From a virus: 37,220 nucleotides of DNA. A program made the translations under genes and the position numbers. Within the stretch, counting starts at the first letter, position 1; each line of letters starts with the position of its first letter. Under the pieces are notes generated by a model. The model worked only from the letters and a program-made list of their open reading frames with translations. It made no database searches and was not told the origin of the DNA. Below are positions 5,635-11,726 of this stretch, one piece after another. The stretch is taken from positions 1 to 37,220 of the IMG/VR virus record IMGVR_UViG_3300009104_000055. One strand, 5' to 3'.

Positions 5635-6473
5635 AAGGGAATGTCGTCTTGACTCGGGGGCTGCGGCCCTGGCGGGCCATCAAACTGCTCGACTTCGATG
5701 ACCGGCTCCTCCGGTGAGGGCGTGATTGGCGAGATGACCGGCTTGGGCCCGCTGTTCCTCCACTGCACCCAGTCACACGCCTTGTCTTTGCACTTGAACA
5801 CCGGGCCGCGCCAACCCGTGGCTGACTTCTCGCGATTGTCCCACACCCCACCACCACACTTGCCACACTTATCAACGGCTGCGGCCACCGCCTCAACTCT
5901 TTTTGCGCGGTCAGCCGCAGGATCAACCCAGCCGCCACCGCCCTGTATACCGGTGTTAAAGTTGGGTGTCATGCGCTCGCCCTTTCGGCGGTGATGGTCT
6001 TCACGTGTGTCAAAGTGAATTGGATCCTCGCTATCGTACAGGTGAAGCGCAACGCCAAGATGAGTGGCCGCCTTCTTTAGGGCGTCTGTGGCCGCAGCCT
6101 TCCAATCGCTGCCGATGTCCACCGCGCCCGCATGGTTCGGGTTTGTGGCGCACTCTTCGCATGTTCGCTTCTTACACTTGCGGTACTTGACATCGGCGCA
6201 GCCAATGCCGTCATGCTCTACCGTTGTCTCTTCCCTGAACCCGTGTTCGTTTTGCCAGGCTGTGTTGGCGGAGAAGCGCACAACCACACACAACGTGTCA
6301 CCCTCTCGCCACCGCTCAACCACCCGGTGCGACCAGCCCGCTTCAAACGCATCGTTGAGCCGCTGTATAACCCGGTGACCCTCGACGTAGGTCCACTTGT
6401 GGTACGGATGGATCGAACACTCGCCCGCCGAAAACCGCTTCTCTAATACCTCTCTAATCTCACATGGAATCAT
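5631..6473 (-). CDS. Rad52-like single-strand annealing protein with SSB-type tip
   Basis: Encodes 280 aa. The ATG at 6473 has AGGAG 8 nt upstream. Residues 20-148 match the Rad52/Rad22 DNA-binding core: HKWTYVEGHRVIQRLNDAF and later SDWKAAATDALKKAATHLG. Such proteins anneal complementary single strands in phage recombination. A Cys cluster at 100-108 may be an inserted zinc knuckle. A second zinc ribbon follows at C203, C206, C228 and C233. The last residues, PSQDDIPF, copy the acidic Phe-ending tip with which bacterial SSB recruits repair and replication proteins. No SSB gene is visible in the window. Last gene of the replication operon, next to a PD-(D/E)XK nuclease, as expected for a recombination module. 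Confidence 0.85.
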   Translation of the reverse strand: MIPCEIREVLEKRFSAGECSIHPYHKWTYVEGHRVIQRLNDAFEAGWSHRVVERWREGDTLCVVVRFSANTAWQNEHGFREETTVEHDGIGCADVKYRKCKKRTCEECATNPNHAGAVDIGSDWKAAATDALKKAATHLGVALHLYDSEDPIHFDTREDHHRRKGERMTPNFNTGIQGGGGWVDPAADRAKRVEAVAAAVDKCGKCGGGVWDNREKSATGWRGPVFKCKDKACDWVQWRNSGPKPVISPITPSPEEPVIEVEQFDGPPGPQPPSQDDIPF

Positions 6474-6486
6474 TGCTATACTCCTG

Positions 6487-6825
6487 TCATTTGTTTCTTG
6501 ACTGCCACCATTCAGAAATAAACTCCTTAAAATCCTCCAACCCAATGACCACAAACGCAGGCTTGCGGTCCTCCTTGATAACTGCAACCGGAATCTGCCC
6601 AGCCGGGCACGTGTCGCTGGCGGTTTGGTATGCCTTCCGAATGGGCGGCCTCTTGCCAACCTTTAGCTCCATATGGAAAGGCCCCGCTGTTACATCGGCA
6701 CACTCCGCCGCGCCACCCCTTGTCTGAAAGCCACGCTTAGCACCGCAGCCAGGCATTGCATCGCGCATCTGCGCAGCAACGTCCCGCTCCCACCTCGCCC
6801 CCTTGTCTCGCTGCATCTTACCCAT
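6487..6825 (-). CDS. PD-(D/E)XK nuclease, Holliday-junction-resolvase-like
   Basis: Encodes 112 aa. Conserved residues fit the PD-(D/E)XK fold: N-terminal helix KGARWERDVA with Glu13, Asp44, then Glu53-x-Lys55 in HMELKVGK, and Gln67 in a helix. The compact size fits archaeal Hjc-like or phage resolvase-like nucleases that cut branched DNA. It probably works with the neighbouring Rad52-like annealase on recombination or concatemer intermediates. The ATG at 6825 has GGGAG 7 nt upstream and shares its A with the stop of the 52-aa gene; a TTG one codon earlier is less likely. Substrate (junction or flap) cannot be told from sequence. Confidence 0.75.
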   Translation of the reverse strand: MGKMQRDKGARWERDVAAQMRDAMPGCGAKRGFQTRGGAAECADVTAGPFHMELKVGKRPPIRKAYQTASDTCPAGQIPVAVIKEDRKPAFVVIGLEDFKEFISEWWQSRNK

Positions 6826-6983
6826 CAAACATCTCCCGTTGGTGGCGGCGCTGGATATTCCCTCGGCAATCTCGCGGCTTTGATAGGCTGCATCTGACGG
6901 GGTTTTACCGCCTTACCCTTAGTCACCCCTGACTGACGGGTCAAAGTGCCGCCAGACTTGCTCTGTGTTTGTCTAACACGCAT
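6825..6983 (-). CDS. Basic Pro-rich microprotein between helicase and nuclease
   Basis: A 52-codon gene. Its ATG (6981-6983) lies inside the end of the helicase gene, with an AGG-rich stretch 7 nt upstream, and its TGA overlaps the ATG of the nuclease gene as TGATG. The protein is basic (Arg, Lys, Gln) and lacks hydrophobic core residues; the end is Pro-rich (PREYPAPPPTGDV). It is probably disordered. Overlap at both ends argues for a real coupled gene. It could be an adaptor for DNA or for the helicase; function unknown. Confidence 0.55.
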   Translation of the reverse strand: MRVRQTQSKSGGTLTRQSGVTKGKAVKPRQMQPIKAARLPREYPAPPPTGDV

Positions 6984-8268
6984 TCTCGAACCTCACCTTA
7001 TCTCCCGCCCAACGAACCCTGGCCTTTCCGCAGCGGCCGTTTCTGTTTTTAGCGATGATGAGTTCGGCGAGGCCATCATCAGGCTCGCCGGGCCGGTAGT
7101 AGCTGGGGCGGTGCACAAAGATAACTAGGTCGGCATCTTGCTCAATCGCGCCCGACTCTCTGAGGTCTGACAACCGGGGCCGCTTGTCTGGCCGGGCCTC
7201 ATTGGCACGATTGAGTTGCGACAGCGCGACCACCGGCACATCCAACTCTTTGGCCAACGCCTTGAGGTTGCGAGACATCTGTGAAACCTGCTGCTCTCTT
7301 GGGTCGCGTCGATTTTCTGGGCGTAATAGCTGAAGATAGTCAACGATGACCGCACCAAGCTCACCCTCGACGGCCTTTAGCCTGATGCAGCGGGCGCGGA
7401 TGTCAGCGACTCTGAGCACGGGCGAGGTGTCGATGAACAGCTTGTTGTCAAGCAGGGCTTGGCCTGCACCCTTGGCACGGTAAAGCTCGGGCCCGGTTGG
7501 CACTGCCGAGTTGAGTGTAGAAAACGATATGTCTGCTGCATCTGAGAGGATGCGTTGGGCCAACTCAACACCAGCCATCTCTAATGAGAAGAGAACGGTG
7601 GGCTTTTTGCGTGACTGGTTGACGGCCCACCCCGTGGCGAGGGCTGACTTACCCATGCCTGGCCGCGCAGCGACGACGATAAGGTTTTGCTTTCGCAGCC
7701 CACCAATGAGTCGGTCAATGGCGTTTAGCCCGGTGGGCTCAGCCGGGATAATGTTGTTTTTAACTCTGGAGTTGAGGTCAGTGAGCGCCATGTCAACAAG
7801 GTCGCTAATTGGCGTGAGCGCCTGCTTTGTTTGTGGTGTCTTGAGCAACCCCACAAGGCGCAACACCGCGCCATTGAAGAACGACTCGGCGTCCTCTTCT
7901 TGTTCGCCCGCTTCGGTACATAGTTCGTTAGCAACCTTCTGAAATGCTCGCAGGCGTGACAACTGGCGCACCCGTTCAATCCAAAAGTCAATACCTGCAC
8001 TGGTCCCGGTCTCCTCATAGAGCGTGGTGAGGTACGATGGTGTTACTATCGCCAACTGCTTGGCGGCCCTGAGCCTCTCGGCTATGAACTTCATGCTGGC
8101 GGGCTGGCCTGTGGCCACGGCGTCACGTATGGCGTTGAAGATCATTGCGTGGCGACCGTCACTAAAGTCATCTGCGCTCAACCTGTTGGAGTGTATCTCA
8201 GCCTGGCCCGCGAACCGCAGGAACACGCCTATGATTGACTGCTCTGCCGAGATGTTGATCAGTCCCAT
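6973..8268 (-). CDS. dnaB: Replicative DNA helicase, DnaB family
   Basis: Encodes 431 aa, close to the usual DnaB length. The N-terminal helical domain (1-about 105) is followed by a linker and a RecA-like motor. Walker A is ARPGMGKSA at 201-209, SLEM follows at 228-231, and Walker B GAVIVDYLQLL lies near 310-320. RESGAIEQDADLVIF and the C-terminal RNGRCGKARVRW are typical of the family. The hexamer would unwind the phage origin. Its start overlaps the replication-organiser gene by 10 nt, so the two are co-translated, as expected for an initiator/loader-helicase pair. The phage likely borrows host primase and polymerase, since neither is seen here. Confidence 0.95.
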   Translation of the reverse strand: MGLINISAEQSIIGVFLRFAGQAEIHSNRLSADDFSDGRHAMIFNAIRDAVATGQPASMKFIAERLRAAKQLAIVTPSYLTTLYEETGTSAGIDFWIERVRQLSRLRAFQKVANELCTEAGEQEEDAESFFNGAVLRLVGLLKTPQTKQALTPISDLVDMALTDLNSRVKNNIIPAEPTGLNAIDRLIGGLRKQNLIVVAARPGMGKSALATGWAVNQSRKKPTVLFSLEMAGVELAQRILSDAADISFSTLNSAVPTGPELYRAKGAGQALLDNKLFIDTSPVLRVADIRARCIRLKAVEGELGAVIVDYLQLLRPENRRDPREQQVSQMSRNLKALAKELDVPVVALSQLNRANEARPDKRPRLSDLRESGAIEQDADLVIFVHRPSYYRPGEPDDGLAELIIAKNRNGRCGKARVRWAGDKVRFENAC

Positions 8269-9017
8269 ACCTGCTCTCCATCGGCAAATTCAATAATGGG
8301 CAAGGGCCCGCTTGGCTTGGGTGCCTTTGCGCCCTTGGCTAACTCAAGGTAGTCCTCGAACTTCGACGAGCGGAACACAGTGGACGGCCTATCAAAGCCG
8401 TTGTCTCTGAGGTATGCGGCCTGCTTGTGATCGCTGTTGAATACCCAGGCAATGACACACCGTAGATCCTCCTCGCTGAAGCCATCGCTAACACGAGGGG
8501 CCACGTGTTTCTGGAAAGCCTTGAGTCTTCGTGACTGACCTGAGCTTTCATTCCAAAGCTCCAGCAGGTCCTTAGCAAAGGCACACGTTTCTCGCGTGCG
8601 TACGCGCGCACTGTGTTTTAAATTCCTTTCCTTTCCTATAGTGAGCCCTCCGTGAGGAGTCACTGAGTCCTCAGTGAGGCTTTGCGGTGCGCCGTTTGGG
8701 GGTGGTTTTGGGAGCTTCGATTTCGACGGTCGATTTATCCTCTGATGGGTCAAAAAGTTGGGCAGAAAACCATACGTTTGAGCCCTCACTGAGTATTCAA
8801 TGAGCTTTCCATGATCCTTCAGTGAATTTATGTGAGGCTGTAAATCAATGTCGGAGTACGGAAACAACTTGCCACGCAAATACATGGGGTGTAGGCGTAG
8901 CCTGCCCTCGTCATCGGACACGCACCACAGCCCTATGTAAAGGAGCCTGGTGATGGGGTCTAAGCCCGAAAGCTCCTCGTCATCAAAGAACTCAGGTTTG
9001 ATTGAGCGTATGCGCAT
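8259..9017 (-). CDS. Replication organiser / helicase-loading initiator
   Basis: Encodes 252 aa. The ATG at 9017 gives the usual beginning MRIRSIKPEFF and sits 5-6 nt after AGGAG; an ATG one codon earlier is too close. Residues 1-105 resemble the winged-helix domain of phage replication organisers (DEELSGLDPITRLLYIGLWC). Residues about 150-235 match the conserved phage C-terminal domain known as Phg_2220_C (LLELWNESSGQ, DGFSEEDLRCVI, RPSTVFRSSKFEDYL). The linker and nearby codons hold two arrays of 11-bp-spaced TCANTGA boxes, so the gene probably contains the origin it acts on, as in lambda O. It overlaps both neighbours. Confidence 0.8.
   Translation of the reverse strand: MRIRSIKPEFFDDEELSGLDPITRLLYIGLWCVSDDEGRLRLHPMYLRGKLFPYSDIDLQPHINSLKDHGKLIEYSVRAQTYGFLPNFLTHQRINRPSKSKLPKPPPNGAPQSLTEDSVTPHGGLTIGKERNLKHSARVRTRETCAFAKDLLELWNESSGQSRRLKAFQKHVAPRVSDGFSEEDLRCVIAWVFNSDHKQAAYLRDNGFDRPSTVFRSSKFEDYLELAKGAKAPKPSGPLPIIEFADGEQVWD
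8610..8640. other. Pyrimidine/AT-rich stretch beside box array A
   Basis: The plus strand reads TGTTTTAAATTCC and then CTTTCCTTTCCTATA-like pyrimidine tracts, directly next to box array A. An easily melted stretch beside initiator boxes is what an unwinding element looks like. Composition is seen; the role is inferred. Confidence 0.35.
8638..8680. repeat. Iteron-like array A, period 11 bp
   Basis: Heptamer boxes start at 8638 (ATAGTGA), 8649 (TCCGTGA), 8660 (TCACTGA) and 8671 (TCAGTGA), every 11 bp. The last two form a perfect 8-bp inverted repeat, TCACTGAG-TC-CTCAGTGA. The array lies in the codons of the linker of the replication organiser. An 11-nt period is not a multiple of three, so protein repetition cannot cause it. 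Confidence 0.75.
8786..8836. repeat. Iteron-like array B, period 11 bp
   Basis: Boxes at 8786 (TCACTGA), 8797 (TCAATGA), 8808 (TCCATGA) and 8819 (TCAGTGA) repeat every 11 bp, with a weak fifth at about 8829-8835 (TATGTGA). They lie within the organiser gene at codons about 61-78, 106 bp from array A. Together the arrays bracket about 200 bp that would be the core of an origin. Confidence 0.75.
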
Positions 9018-9229
9018 CATCGCTCCTTTGTGCGTATGGTCCGAGGTGTTGCGTACTCCCACTCAACCAGCCCCCTGCGGCGTAAGGCCTCCAGCTTGTC
9101 TCTCGTGGCGTTCACAGAGATGCCAAGGTGATCAGCAATTTCACGAATCGTTGGGCAGAAACCATTATCAGTTATGTGGTTTTCTATAAACACGTAAGCC
9201 TTTTTCTGCTTAGGGGATAACTGGGTCAT
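9017..9229 (-). CDS. Stand-alone LexA-type winged-helix DNA-binding protein
   Basis: Encodes 70 aa starting at ATG 9229 with GGAGG 5 nt upstream. The whole protein equals the N-terminal DNA-binding domain of LexA: LSPKQKKAYVFIENHITDNG, PTIREIADHLGIS and LEALRRRGLVEW. The self-cleaving peptidase half and dimerisation domain are absent, so it would not respond to RecA by cleavage. It is the first gene of the replication operon and its stop overlaps the next start. A perfect 15-bp palindrome 22 nt upstream may be its own operator. Likely an autoregulator or competitor at host LexA-type sites; this role is inference. Confidence 0.8.
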   Translation of the reverse strand: MTQLSPKQKKAYVFIENHITDNGFCPTIREIADHLGISVNATRDKLEALRRRGLVEWEYATPRTIRTKER

Positions 9230-9250
9230 GACACCTCCATTGCTGCACGT

Positions 9251-9265
9251 GCGTACACTGTACGC
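9251..9265. promoter_or_regulatory. Palindromic operator candidate
   Basis: GCGTACA-C-TGTACGC is a perfect 7-bp inverted repeat with one central base. It is 22 bp upstream of the ATG of the LexA-type gene, where a repressor site would be expected. It does not match the known LexA boxes CTGT-N8-ACAG or GAAC-N4-GTTC. Confidence 0.5.
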
Positions 9266-9385
9266 CCATGAGGGGTTGGGGTGCAACGTCAAAAGAAACA
9301 ATCTTATAAGCGGTGGATATTGCTGGGGATTATGCGGTGGCCCTGCTGTTGATAACTAAAAAGTTCAAAAAAACACCATCATCTC

Positions 9386-9412
9386 GTCAGATATTGGCGG
9401 TGCTCGCGTCTT
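9386..9412. repeat. 27-bp shared leader repeat, copy 2
   Basis: Identical to 3342-3368 in the same orientation, about 6 kb away. It lies in the leader of the plus-strand island that begins at 9555. Unlike copy 1, it lacks the upstream AAGACG arm, so only the repeat itself, not the alternative hairpin, is shared. Confidence 0.75.
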
Positions 9413-9514
9413 CCGGGTTGTGAGATAAATAAAAAATGCTGCGAGCCTGACAGATCCACGGCCGATCCCCGTCTTGTGTATATAACGCCGGGACAAACAC
9501 CGGTAAACATAAAC

Positions 9515-9535
9515 CCAGCAACCAAAAATTGCTGG
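9515..9535 (+). promoter_or_regulatory. Hairpin just before the 114-aa gene
   Basis: CCAGCAA-CCAAAAA-TTGCTGG is a perfect 7-bp stem with a 7-nt loop, ending 19 nt before the ATG at 9555. It may affect translation or RNA processing of the island. Confidence 0.5.
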
Positions 9536-9554
9536 ATAGTTAGTGAGTATAACA

Positions 9555-9899
9555 ATGCTTGATATTACCAATAATTCGTACGCAGTTATTCTTGAGCTTA
9601 CCGGTGAGCAAATATTCGACATGCTTGACCTTGCCCTTGAGGGCACCAGCGGGTGGACCTCTGACGTTCAGGAGGATAACCTTGGCCCACGGCCCATCAC
9701 GTTCACTGACACTGAAGACGGCAAGCGCCACACGCTTGACGAAAAGGCAATCACCAAGGGCGTCGAAGCCTTTGCTGAGCACTGCCCCGCCGCCCTCGCG
9801 GGAGTTATAGCTGGACTCCCAGACCAGACAACCGCAAACCTGCGAGCGTCAGACCTGTTTTTGCAGTGTTGTGTTTTTGGCGAGGTGATCTATGGGTAG
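9555..9899 (+). CDS. Acidic protein of unknown function, 114 aa
   Basis: Encodes 114 aa from ATG 9555, with GTGAG about 7 nt upstream; GTG 9543 is an alternative that adds four residues. The protein is acidic with alternating beta and helical stretches (SYAVILELTGEQIFDMLDLA, then TKGVEAFAEHCPAALAGVI). There is no known motif. It is the first gene of a small plus-strand unit lying between two minus-strand operons, and its leader carries the 27-bp repeat also found before the 97-aa early gene, so it may be expressed with the early genes. Confidence 0.65.
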   Translation: MLDITNNSYAVILELTGEQIFDMLDLALEGTSGWTSDVQEDNLGPRPITFTDTEDGKRHTLDEKAITKGVEAFAEHCPAALAGVIAGLPDQTTANLRASDLFLQCCVFGEVIYG

Positions 9900-10047
9900 T
9901 CTGACGGTATGCGTGACGCTTGCGCCGTTCATTAGGTGGTTGGTTGATGAGCGGGAGTATACGATTGATGACATTGTGGGGGTTCTTGAAAAGCCCTACC
10001 ACTTCACAGAGGAATACAAGGAGTTTCTTGAGAGGGGCCCCGGCTAG
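9892..10047 (+). CDS. Small protein, 51 aa
   Basis: A 51-codon gene whose ATG overlaps the end of the 114-aa gene by 8 nt in another frame, with GGCGAGG upstream inside that gene. It starts with a short hydrophobic stretch (LTVCVTLAPFIRWLV) too short to be a firm membrane segment, followed by an acidic helical part. Its TAG shares CTAG with the stop of the converging lysis-side gene. Function unknown. Confidence 0.55.
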   Translation: MGSLTVCVTLAPFIRWLVDEREYTIDDIVGVLEKPYHFTEEYKEFLERGPG

Positions 10048-10259
10048 GCCTCCCTCTCGTCTATGATCTCTGCGGTGTCCGATTCTATACGGGTGATCGT
10101 GATGTCTTCGATGACCTTGACCAGCGCCTGCTTGAGGCCGTGGCCGATGAGGTCAGCGAACGCACCTATCCAACTAGCCTTAACATAACTGGGTAAGTGT
10201 TTGCGTGCATGGTTTTCGATGCTCGCAACGAGCAGGTCGACTACCTGCTCTGGGCTCAT
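10044..10259 (-). CDS. Last gene of the lysis/late operon, unknown
   Basis: Encodes 71 aa from ATG 10259; AAGGTG lies 5-6 nt upstream and the ATG overlaps the stop of the candidate holin gene (ATGA). It is helical and amphipathic (VVDLLVASIENHARKHL, then FADLIGHGLKQALVKVIEDI), with an acidic tail. There is no clear transmembrane segment, but the middle helix is hydrophobic enough for membrane association. Position at the end of the lysis cassette suggests a lysis-associated or late accessory role; this is inference. Confidence 0.6.
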   Translation of the reverse strand: MSPEQVVDLLVASIENHARKHLPSYVKASWIGAFADLIGHGLKQALVKVIEDITITRIESDTAEIIDEREA

Positions 10260-10612
10260 TTCTTCACCTTTTTGGTAACGATAACGGCCTTGTCTTTGCC
10301 GTCGCATTTCACCGTGATGGTGCCTGCTGGCTTAGGTAACTCGGGGTGCTTGCTGACTACAACGCTTGCATGATGGCAAACCGAAGGCCCACAATGTATT
10401 CCGCTAAGCGGAATGAGGCACGCCACAACAAGCGGAAGAGCGCGTCGCAGGCCGATACCTGCACCCAAACCAAAAATTCCAAGTAGGGTAGAAAACAACT
10501 CATCGTTAAACTGCTCCGGAAAGAAAGCTCGCGCGATGATAAGCGCCGCCAGTAGTACAGATGACTGTACCGTGAGTGATTTGTAGAGAGGCTTTTTTTC
10601 TTTCTTAGCCAT
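10256..10612 (-). CDS. Candidate holin with membrane segments
   Basis: Encodes 118 aa. A lysine-rich start (MAKKEKKPLYK) is followed by three hydrophobic segments at about 17-33, 40-56 and 59-73, then a polar, Lys-rich C-terminus ending VTKKVKK. This fits a class-I-like holin: several membrane helices and a charged tail. The third segment contains VVAC, which fits the lipobox pattern, so a lipoprotein (outer spanin) is an alternative if translation or processing starts internally. It is two genes after the endolysin, overlapping both neighbours (TAATG and ATGA). The membrane topology is a reading, not a prediction run. Confidence 0.5.
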   Translation of the reverse strand: MAKKEKKPLYKSLTVQSSVLLAALIIARAFFPEQFNDELFSTLLGIFGLGAGIGLRRALPLVVACLIPLSGIHCGPSVCHHASVVVSKHPELPKPAGTITVKCDGKDKAVIVTKKVKK

Positions 10613-10926
10613 TACTTCTCCAGCTTCTTTAAGATGCGGTCCTGGTTTCTAATGATGGTGGTCTGGTTCGTCTCAATGCGGATGACGGTCTCGCTCGTCG
10701 TGTCCACCTTCTTTCGCAGCCGACTAACCTTCCTGTCAGTAGAATCTATGCGCTTATGAATGCGAGCGTCTTCCTCTTTCAGGCTCACTCGCTGCTCTGC
10801 TGCGCTCGCGTTTTGGTGCTTAGCCTCGCTCTTCATCTCGCCAAGCTCAATCGAACCAGTAATCAACCAAGCCAAAGCGCCAACAACACCCACAACGACT
10901 GGCCAAAATTTGAGTAACTGCCTCAT
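10612..10926 (-). CDS. Candidate inner-membrane spanin
   Basis: Encodes 104 aa. One N-terminal membrane helix (FWPVVVGVVGALAWLITGS, about 7-25) is followed by a long periplasmic coiled coil rich in Glu, Lys, Arg and regularly spaced hydrophobic residues (residues 40-104). This is the topology of Rz-type inner spanins, which help disrupt the outer membrane of Gram-negative hosts. It begins inside the end of the endolysin gene (ATGA overlap) and ends at the start of the candidate holin (TAATG). A holin-associated XhlA-like protein is possible, but those usually have the helix at the C-terminus. Confidence 0.55.
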   Translation of the reverse strand: MRQLLKFWPVVVGVVGALAWLITGSIELGEMKSEAKHQNASAAEQRVSLKEEDARIHKRIDSTDRKVSRLRKKVDTTSETVIRIETNQTTIIRNQDRILKKLEK

Positions 10927-11726
10927 GCATTCACCTTCAACTTGTCCAATGAGCCCGCCTTCATTCGGTTGCGGTCACACTTGCCCTCGATTCCAGCCAC
11001 CTTGCCGCCGCCGGTCCACTGCCACACGTCCCACGCCCTCCACGGAGCGAGGTTTTTGGTAGGTGCCACGGTCTTTGCTGGGCGGTACTCGGCCCACCAT
11101 AAGGGAAACTCAGCCAAGCGGTCCAGCAATTCCTTGGACGCCCGTAAGATGCGACTGGTTGAGGCCCATCTGGCGGTGTAAATTATCGGCGTGACGCCAA
11201 GGGCATCCTCGACAGTCGCTGCCCACTCAAGCACCCACAGCAGGTTGTAGTCATGGTCGTTTTTCAGCAGGCCCGACTCCAGGTCCAGCGCAGGCACTAG
11301 GTCATCTGGCTGCGCAGTGCCGTAACAGTTCAAGAAGTTCTTGGCCTCGCGCCTCGCGTCCTCCATGTTCAGTCGTTGGTAGGTGTCTGGCCTGGCGAAG
11401 TGATAGCCACCGACAGCGATGCCAGCCCCTCTCGCGCCATCGAGGTTCTGTTGACGACGTTTATTCTTATGGGTTGTCCCCTCAGAGCACTTCACCCACG
11501 CGAACTTTATGCCCGCGTTAGCTACCCTCTGCCAGTCCACCACACCCTGGTAGGAGGACACGTCCACACCCTCCAGGTGTGCGGGTGCAATGGCCTCGAC
11601 GTTACGCCCCGTGGCGGCGTCAAGGGCCTGTCTTGTCCTTGGGCCGTAGATGCCGTCGATTGGTCCAGGGTTGAAGTGCAGGTCAACAAGAAGTTGCTGC
11701 ACCTTCTTTATGTCATCAGGGTTCAT
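10923..11726 (-). CDS. Endolysin: peptidoglycan-binding plus GH25 lysozyme
   Basis: Encodes 267 aa. Residues 1-40 are a PG_binding_1-type wall-binding repeat (VQQLLVDLHFNPGPIDGIYG, then TRQALDAATG). Residues 52-265 form a glycoside hydrolase family 25 domain: VDVSSYQG with Asp55, YHFARP, and the acidic pair in PALDLE (Asp148, Glu150). It cuts the MurNAc-GlcNAc bond of the host wall at lysis. No signal peptide is present, so release needs a holin; membrane proteins follow directly. The start overlaps the previous gene (ATGA) and has only an A-rich site upstream, so translation is probably coupled. Confidence 0.93.
   Translation of the reverse strand: MNPDDIKKVQQLLVDLHFNPGPIDGIYGPRTRQALDAATGRNVEAIAPAHLEGVDVSSYQGVVDWQRVANAGIKFAWVKCSEGTTHKNKRRQQNLDGARGAGIAVGGYHFARPDTYQRLNMEDARREAKNFLNCYGTAQPDDLVPALDLESGLLKNDHDYNLLWVLEWAATVEDALGVTPIIYTARWASTSRILRASKELLDRLAEFPLWWAEYRPAKTVAPTKNLAPWRAWDVWQWTGGGKVAGIEGKCDRNRMKAGSLDKLKVNA

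Larger units (their letters stand above)
9230..9554. other. Divergent intergenic control region
   Basis: This 325-nt gap separates the minus-strand replication operon from a plus-strand two-gene unit. It holds a 15-bp palindrome (9251-9265), the second 27-bp shared repeat (9386-9412) and a 7-bp-stem hairpin (9515-9535). AT-rich patches are present, including TATATAA near 9479, but I found no properly spaced -35/-10 pair on either strand. No credible gene is seen inside. Confidence 0.6.

Noticed and set aside
6474-6659. Arg-rich 62-residue extension of the Rad52-like protein
   Set aside because: It lies inside the nuclease gene in another frame; AGGAG directly precedes ATG 6473.
9230-9360. 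Promoter for the replication operon at the minus-strand TTGACG near 9290
   Set aside because: No acceptable -10 lies 16-19 bp downstream, so I left it uncalled.
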